DNA of 64,000 nucleotides from Rotaria sordida. Lineage: Eukaryota > Rotifera > Eurotatoria > Philodinida > Philodinidae. Made by a program: the position numbers and the translations under genes. Positions 59,001-64,000 of this stretch are shown here, piece by piece. How positions within the stretch are numbered: position 1 is the stretch's first letter; each line of letters starts with the position of its first letter. The DNA is taken from the NCBI GenBank assembly GCA_905250125.1, contig CAJNOL010000030.1, forward strand, positions 124,001 to 188,000, written 5' to 3'. The notes beneath the pieces were generated by a model. The model did no database searches and had not been told where the DNA came from. It was given only the letters and a program-made list of their open reading frames with translations.

Positions 59001-60588
59001 GGCGATGAAGTATACAACAGATTTGTTTCAAGTGTTCGTTCTCAAGATATCGAAATTTTATTGGATTTTTCAACAAAAAGTTGTGTTATGATCTGAATCT
59101 TCCTCAGATGCAGTCATAAGAATTTTCTCCTCTTTTCTATAGGATTATACATATGAACTTATGTTCTTCTTCTTGTCTCTTATCGTTAGTCATGCACCGT
59201 GGATTTTTCCTTTCCTTTCATAAACGTTGAAATTTTCCCTTTCGTTCTATTCTTCTTTCTTTCATGTTGTTCTATGGATTTTTCCTTCCTTTGTTCGTCT
59301 TTTTTGAGATTTTCCATTAGGAGTTTTTCAACGCTTATTGTCACTCTATATGTAGCGTTACGATGTTGCGTAGAGAATGATTGGAAGAGAAATAAAGTAG
59401 AAGTGAGATTAAGATCTCACAGGCTATGGTTACGTGGGAAACGGATTTTCCAGTTTTGACTTCAAATTTTACATGGAAAAAGTTATTGATTAGATGAGCT
59501 CATTGGACAATTTTTAGTTTTTCTAGTATCTTCTATCCTGAGATATTCAAAATTCGAAATTCTCTCATAGGTAAAAGCAAAATTTTGTTCATTTGTTTAC
59601 ATTTCCAAAAAAAAGGAAATCCTAGAAAAGCTAAAACTTGCACAATCAACCTGATCGCATCAAGAACTTTGTTCATACAACGTTTGAAATGAAACTTGAA
59701 GTTAGTTTTCTACATGATCATAGCATTTTGTTAAAAAACCCAGTAAAATTTTGATATCTTCAGAACGGAAGGCCCAGCAAATGAAACAATTCCAGACTTT
59801 TCTATTACTCACTAGCATTCATCAAATAAACATTGTCTCAGTCGAAAAGCGACTTGATATCTGGGGAAGTTCTCTCGTTAAGTACTTCTAAGTAATCTAT
59901 TAAGATTCAAAAATAGTATCTATTCGACATATAATTTCATTTGTAGACGAAAATATATCATATATTTTTTATCTCTCAAAAAGAAAAAGATAACATTACT
60001 TGAATATAAAAACTTCCAACTAGATAACTCTTGAAAAAATAAAACATTGTCATGCTTTTTTTATTTTTTATTACATAGACAATTCTATTTAATATTAATG
60101 ATTTATGTCCAACAAATGCACCAAAACGATGTCCTGAATGTAAAGAACTATATCATATTCGTAAACGTTGTCCAAAATTAATATCATTAGCAAATGAAAA
60201 AGAAAAATTAAAACGGGTAAACATACCCGAACAACAACAACAACAACAAATATTAATAAACAATCAATATGAATCATATCCGAATATTTCTACTAATAAT
60301 TCTCAATATTCTTTATATCCACAATATTATTATTCAACAAATGGATATCAATATCCATATCAAGCAATACCTCATCAACGTATTTGGACACAACCATATT
60401 CAAATGAACGACCAATAATTTATCCAAATTTTTCATATCAATTAAATCAACAACAACAACAGCAAACAAATAATTCTAAACGTTTATTTTATTCAAATAA
60501 TCAAAGACGAAAATGTTTTATATGTGGAAGTCCAAACCATATAAAAGCCCAATGTTCGCAATTTCAAACAAATACTCTTCAACGATAG
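45075..60588 (+). CDS. TUT4/7: Terminal uridylyltransferase, TUT4/TUT7 type
   Basis: Cytoplasmic enzyme that adds U to RNA 3' ends (pre-let-7, mRNA, histone mRNA in other animals). Nineteen exons: 45075-45219, 45302-45342, 45401-45575, 48941-49081, 49141-49337, 49389-49505, 49559-49808, 50706-51303, 52937-53181, 53301-53563, 53613-53760, 53840-54027, 54098-54262, 56904-56993, 57075-57188, 57248-57334, 57385-57604, 57660-57760, 60079-60588; 3795 nt, 1264 aa, phases closed throughout. Module 1 is a nucleotidyltransferase-like fold with GS then GVMDIDIQF where active copies have DxD: a non-catalytic module, as in TUT4/7. An acidic linker follows, then zinc knuckle [14 protein letters not shown], then the active module 2 ([20 protein letters not shown], third Asp in [40 protein letters not shown]). 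Knuckles [14 protein letters not shown] and [14 protein letters not shown] close the protein. The N-terminal C2H2 finger of human TUT4 is not seen. Introns 3, 8, 13 and 18 hold repeats. Confidence 0.95.
46069..46790. mobile_element. TTAA-flanked element with poly-C/poly-G ends
   Basis: TTAA at 46065-46068 and 46791-46794 flanks inverted ends GGGGACCCCCCCCCC... and ...GGGGGGGGGTCCCC. The TTAA duplication is the piggyBac signature, though the GGGGACCCC terminus is unusual for that superfamily. Internal GC is above that of the host intron. A 141-residue plus-strand frame runs into the right end, but its translation (Phe-rich, homopolymer-crossing) does not look like a protein. It lies in the 3.4-kb intron 3 of TUT. 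Confidence 0.8.
53057..53088. repeat. (AAT)n run coding poly-Asn in TUT
   Basis: Eleven Asn codons, mostly AAT, in exon 9 of TUT, inside the low-complexity linker between the two modules. Confidence 0.85.
54880..54915 (+). mobile_element. Single piggyBac-type terminus
   Basis: TTAA (54876-54879) followed by CCCTTTGAATATGTGGCCCG, a classical piggyBac end. No matching opposite end or transposase is found in this TUT intron, so it is a solo or truncated terminus. It differs from the terminus at 20952. Confidence 0.5.
55080..55910. mobile_element. Nested palindromic repeat cluster in TUT intron 13
   Basis: The outer arms pair: TCGCTTGTGTTCATTAGAGC near 55187 with the complement near 55850-55870. 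Inside, GGACAAAACATAGGGTT-like units occur at least four times in alternating orientation (about 55310, 55375, 55485, 55550, 55665, 55735). Words like GATTCGAGGAAGCTGTTTCC are mirrored around 55450 and 55590. The result is a hairpin within a hairpin of about 500 bp at 55265-55770. No coding capacity; family unknown. Confidence 0.6.
58036..58622. mobile_element. MITE with GTGGGGCATAATGAATGG ends
   Basis: Left GAGTGGGGCATAATGAATGG and right complement are near-perfect; the inverted repeats reach about 170 bp inward. Inside are three copies of the ~50-bp module also found in the mariner-type element at 4470-5392 (here 58110-58164, 58323-58370, 58497-58548). Target duplication is unclear. It lies in the 2.3-kb intron 18 of TUT. 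Confidence 0.75.
58722..58773. repeat. 52-bp hairpin
   Basis: TCCTTATTCAAGTTAGTGA and TGACTAACTTGAATTAGGA form a stem of about 19 bp with two mismatches. Flanking sequence repeats CAAGT/ACTTG words. It lies in TUT intron 18. Confidence 0.55.
59028..59885. mobile_element. Palindromic element, family P1 (copy B, interrupted)
   Basis: The right end (TTTCTATTACTCACTAGCAT to TCTCTCGTTAAG) and left arm (CAAGATATCGAAATTTTATT, TTTTTCAACAAAAAGTTGTG) match copy A at 39138-39653. The left half is split by about 340 bp of unrelated sequence (about 59100-59440). It lies in TUT intron 18. Confidence 0.55.
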
Positions 60589-60859
60589 AATTTTTTTTTC
60601 ACATTTTGTTTTTTCTGTTGTTCTGTGCTGTACAGAAATTTACGATATTTAATCTTGTCTCTCTGTCTTTTTTTCTTTTGTTTCTGTCTTATCATTATAT
60701 TTGTGTTGTTATTATTTGTCAAGATTTTTTCCCCCCCTTTTTTTTGTTCTATATGAGAGACTATTTTGAAAACCGTTCGTATACACTTGATGGATTCTTT
60801 ATTATTGATTCCATAAAACAAAATTCTGTTTCTCTTTTTTGTTTTCTTAATCAGATTTG
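60589..60859. other. Short spacer between TUT and the Gln-rich gene
   Basis: 271 bp, T-rich, holding the TUT 3' UTR and the leader of the next gene. TTAATCAG at 60847-60854 is an acceptor-like site 5 bp before the next ATG, so the downstream leader may be spliced (cis or trans). Confidence 0.45.
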
Positions 60860-63686
60860 ATGATGAGTACAAGTGTACCACAACCAACAGGTTCTAATGG
60901 ACAAACAATAGTAACACCAAATGAACGACAAGCATTAATACAAAAATTGTATAATAAATTTTTCTTTTTATTTTTCCTATTGTTTTATTTTTAATATGTA
61001 GAACTTCAAAATGGCCATTACAATTATCAAAACGAATTGAAGAACAAGCATTTGAGAAATCACATGGCATTAAAGTAGATTAGAAATTAAAAGCAATTGA
61101 TTTATTTTTCGAAATTTTCTATTTTTTAGCCTCATTATTTAAAATTTGTTCAAGCTTATTTTCAACAAATTCAAAGTAATTCTTATAAACATTTCTCGCT
61201 AATCGTTGATGAACTTTTTTCTAAGAGATAAAAGGACTTCGCATGGTAAGAGTCAAAATCTGCGACTGTCCGTAAAGTACTTTAAAATATACATTGTATG
61301 AAAGAACATATTGTTCTGATGAGAAACCGATATGGTTCACCGGTCTATGTATCGGAGATACTTGTATAGTTAAAGAGTAGCATGGACGAAATTTTTTTGT
61401 CGATAAATATTTCTCATATTGAATACTATAATTAGATGTACATTTCTTCGCTCTACAAAAATATAGTTATTCAAAAATTTTTGAAATTTTTCACAATTAT
61501 CTTATAAAATGTCATTGACTTAGACCATTTGCATGAAAAGAAATATTCAAAATAAATTCTCAACATGAAAATTGAGATCAGCATCGAAAACATATCCTAA
61601 GGGACTACACATAAAAACTCTAAAAAAAGTGTCGAGAATGTGCAGGTCAAAACTGGATAAGGACAACAGAACCGTCCTATCTGTGCTCAGGTCTAGTACA
61701 GGTCCTTTCTTCAGCGGAAAACATGTTTCGTTTGAACTATTCCCAAATATGTCGCTTTTAGGTCATTCTGATCCATATGTTTCTTAGAAAAGAAAGATAA
61801 CTTATCATGTGTCTATATATGTTTTGTAAAGCGAAGAAAGGTACATCTAAATCAGTGTTTCATATGAAAACGATTTATGCACAGAAAAATTGCGTTCATA
61901 ACAATCTTTAACTACACATGTGCCTTCGATACATAAGCCGATGAACTACATTGGCTTTTCATCAATGATAACAATAAAAATACTGTAGGAGTTACAGATT
62001 TTGATTCTTATCGTGCAGTCCTTTAAGGTAAACTTTTATATTATTATAAATATACAATAAAAATAGAGTAGAAAAGGTTAACTATAAATGTTGCTTAGTG
62101 ATAGATAAAAGTAATGTTTTGATACAATAGATATAGTGATAAAAAAGAAATGAATTATTTGACTTTTAGTGTATGCTGTGGCCAAGCGTTATGAAATTTT
62201 ATTTTTTTTTAAAACATTGTAATATCTATTTCTCGTCAATAATAAAAGTAAATTCTATGAAACTTGTATTATAGAGAGAGACTATTGTATATCTGCTATC
62301 ACTGAAAATTTCATTGATTTTACTTTAGTTAGAGTTGCGCTATTCACAATGTAACGACCGTTACGGCATTCAAAACGAACAAAAACTAGAAAATGGTTAA
62401 TAGCCTAAAAACGCTATGATTTTCGGATACTAATGAAACTTCGTAACGTAGTATTTCTAGAAAATAGATGCAAATTATAAATCAAAGTGTGCTCAAAATG
62501 AGTGTATTCGGCGGAGTTCACTGAGTTCTACCTGGAAATGTCGTTCTTTGTTGCAAAAATTATCAATTTAAACGAACGAAATACATTATAAATGAGGGTC
62601 AGTATGATCTTCGCTGAAATTCTGTAATTTGTATTTCGATGATGAGGTACTAAGACATGTTTCATTACCATCTTTTGCACAAATTTTTGAGTTGGCCACT
62701 TTAAGAAAGATATCCCGTGTCCATAGTAGCCATGGAACATTTCTATAAATCTTCTAGCTGCTGTTCATAATCGTACCAGTCAACAACAACAACAACCACA
62801 AACACAGCCACAACCACAACTGCAACCACAACAACCTCAAATAAATCACAATATAAGATTTCCAAATCCACAAACAAATCCTCCTCAACTACAATCTATA
62901 TCTATTGTTAATCAAGTTCAAAATCCATTAAATCACATGCCAAATCTAACACCTCGTTTTCCTGTTGTTCAACAAGTACCACGAATGAATACTTCTCAAC
63001 CAGTTATTCTTAATCAAATGACACGATTACGTGAACCACAAAAATTTAATCAATGTAATTAAATCTTTAAATTTTTCCTAGATTCTTTTTTTTTCTAATT
63101 TTCTTTTTCTAAAGCATCTATAAATACATTATCCTATTCTCAATCTCCACCACCATCATCAGCAGCAACAGCAACAACAGTTGATGTATCTCAAGATTAT
63201 CCATCACAACAAATTAATGGTACTAATCAAACAGATTATTCATCACTTCAACCACGATATGCTGTTCAATCAACAATGAATGTACCAAGACAACGAATGC
63301 CTATTTCAAGTAGTAAATAAAAACAAAAATTATTTTATTTTTTTGTCTATTTTATTTGTTCTTAGTCAATTTTCAACAACAACAACAACAACAACAACCA
63401 ATATCATCCAATAAATCAAATGATATTTTACATCAAATTTTTGTTGGAAATTCATCACCAATGCCAATATCATCATCATCAACACCAACAACATCGACAA
63501 CAGTAAATACAAATAATTCATCAACCGGTGATCAATGTAATTTATTTATTGAATATCAAAATGAATTTCTTGTTTTAATAAAATATTTTATTTTTTATAG
63601 TATTACAACGAATACTTTTATCGAATACAGACGGAGGATCGAATAAAATATTAATACCAAATCGACAAACAACACCAGCAATTATA
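60860..63686 (+). CDS. Gln/Asn/Pro-rich protein, possible co-activator (continues or ends near right edge)
   Basis: Seven exons in phase: 60860-60948, 61002-61074, 61130-61175, 62758-63054, 63115-63312, 63366-63536, 63601-63686, giving about 320 residues so far. The N-terminal ~50 residues are helical and conserved-looking (NERQALIQKLTSKWPLQLSK, IEEQAFEKSHGIK, HYLKFVQAYFQQIQ). The pattern of a charged helix followed by Y-x-x-x-I/V helices is faintly like a KIX domain (MED15 or CBP), not enough to name it. The rest is Gln/Pro/Ser/Thr/Asn-rich with CAA runs, typical of transcriptional co-activator tails. A possible last exon is 63753-63854 (LPSFDFNDFFLPIDTTS..., stop TAA), but it may be chance next to a repeat. 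Intron 3 is 1.58 kb with no recognised element. Confidence 0.7.
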
Positions 63687-63854
63687 GTAAGTTATTTCAA
63701 GTAATCAATCACTTGTTTTATCTTTGTACAACTAATGAGAGAACATTTTCAGCTACCATCTTTCGATTTCAATGATTTCTTCCTGCCTATAGATACTACA
63801 TCATGTTCTAGTAAAACCCCAAAAGAATTTGGATTTCTCTTGAGATTTGACTAA

Positions 63855-64000
63855 GGGCGCTAGGACAAAATATTGCAACATATTTTCGGTTTAAAAAAGG
63901 ATGTGGGTGTGTAGCTGTGTTTATGTTTATTTGATTCCTACTCACACTCAATGTTTTGTCCATGCGACAATTTGTCCTGCGATATTCTGTCCGGTCACCA
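63855..64000. mobile_element. Start of a repeat cut by the window edge
   Basis: AGGACAAAATATTGC at 63862-63876 is mirrored near the right edge by GCGATATTCTGTCC. Additional mirrored words (TTTTGTCCATGCGACA, ATTTGTCCTGC) lie in the last 60 bases. The structure suggests a palindromic element whose right part lies outside the window. Confidence 0.45.

Noticed and set aside
60860-63686. Assignment of the Gln-rich gene to MED15 or CBP
   Set aside because: Only a faint KIX-like helix pattern plus Gln-rich tail; Gln-richness is not diagnostic, so no symbol was given.

Overview
The window is a piece of an animal nuclear genome. It is AT-rich, most introns are only about 45-100 bases, and the genes are compact and sit between mobile-element debris. 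The gene set is metazoan: a C-terminal Src kinase (CSK), Groucho/TLE, a rhodopsin-like GPCR, the ciliary tubulin ligase TTLL9, and a TUT4/7-type terminal uridylyltransferase. The short introns, the divergent GPCR, and the mix of mariner, hAT, piggyBac-like and Penelope-like remnants would fit a rotifer, possibly a bdelloid. That assignment is inference from style; the sequence alone does not prove it.

Layout. 1-2.9 kb has no recognisable gene. 2.9-6.5 kb (minus) is CSK in 7 exons with no SH3 domain, with two palindromic elements in its 2.1-kb intron. 7.0-9.9 kb (plus) is Groucho/TLE in 5 exons, divergent from CSK over 510 bp. 11.45-12.15 kb holds an unrecognised ORF. 12.65-13.05 kb (minus) is a three-exon gene for a 94-residue membrane protein with a PLDc_N-like segment. 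13-26 kb is repeat-rich: a degenerate 72-bp satellite, a foldback-like palindrome of ~162-bp subrepeats, a 122-bp hairpin element with a 9-bp target duplication, a P450 fragment, a piggyBac-like relic, a decayed Penelope-like element and a mariner relic. 26.3-27.5 kb (plus) is a two-exon GPCR. 28.9-32.0 kb is a three-level nest of DNA transposons. 32.9-35.7 kb (minus) is TTLL9 in 13 exons. 35.9-44.7 kb (minus) is a coiled-coil gene of about 25 exons. 45.1-60.6 kb (plus) is the TUT4/7 homologue in 19 exons, with element-filled introns. 60.9 kb to the right edge (plus) is a Gln-rich gene of unknown function.

Exon joins for CSK, TLE, the PLDc_N-like gene, the GPCR, TTLL9, TUT and the Gln-rich gene were worked out by hand from GT-AG sites. 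Reading phase closes across every junction, which is the main support for these models. The coiled-coil gene was traced less exactly.

The genes do not form one pathway. TTLL9 and the coiled-coil gene lie head-to-tail 212 bp apart and could both be ciliary, and two divergent pairs (CSK/TLE and coiled-coil/TUT) share short upstream regions. The most unusual content is the palindromic non-autonomous elements in introns. Several families share a ~50-bp internal module while carrying different ends.
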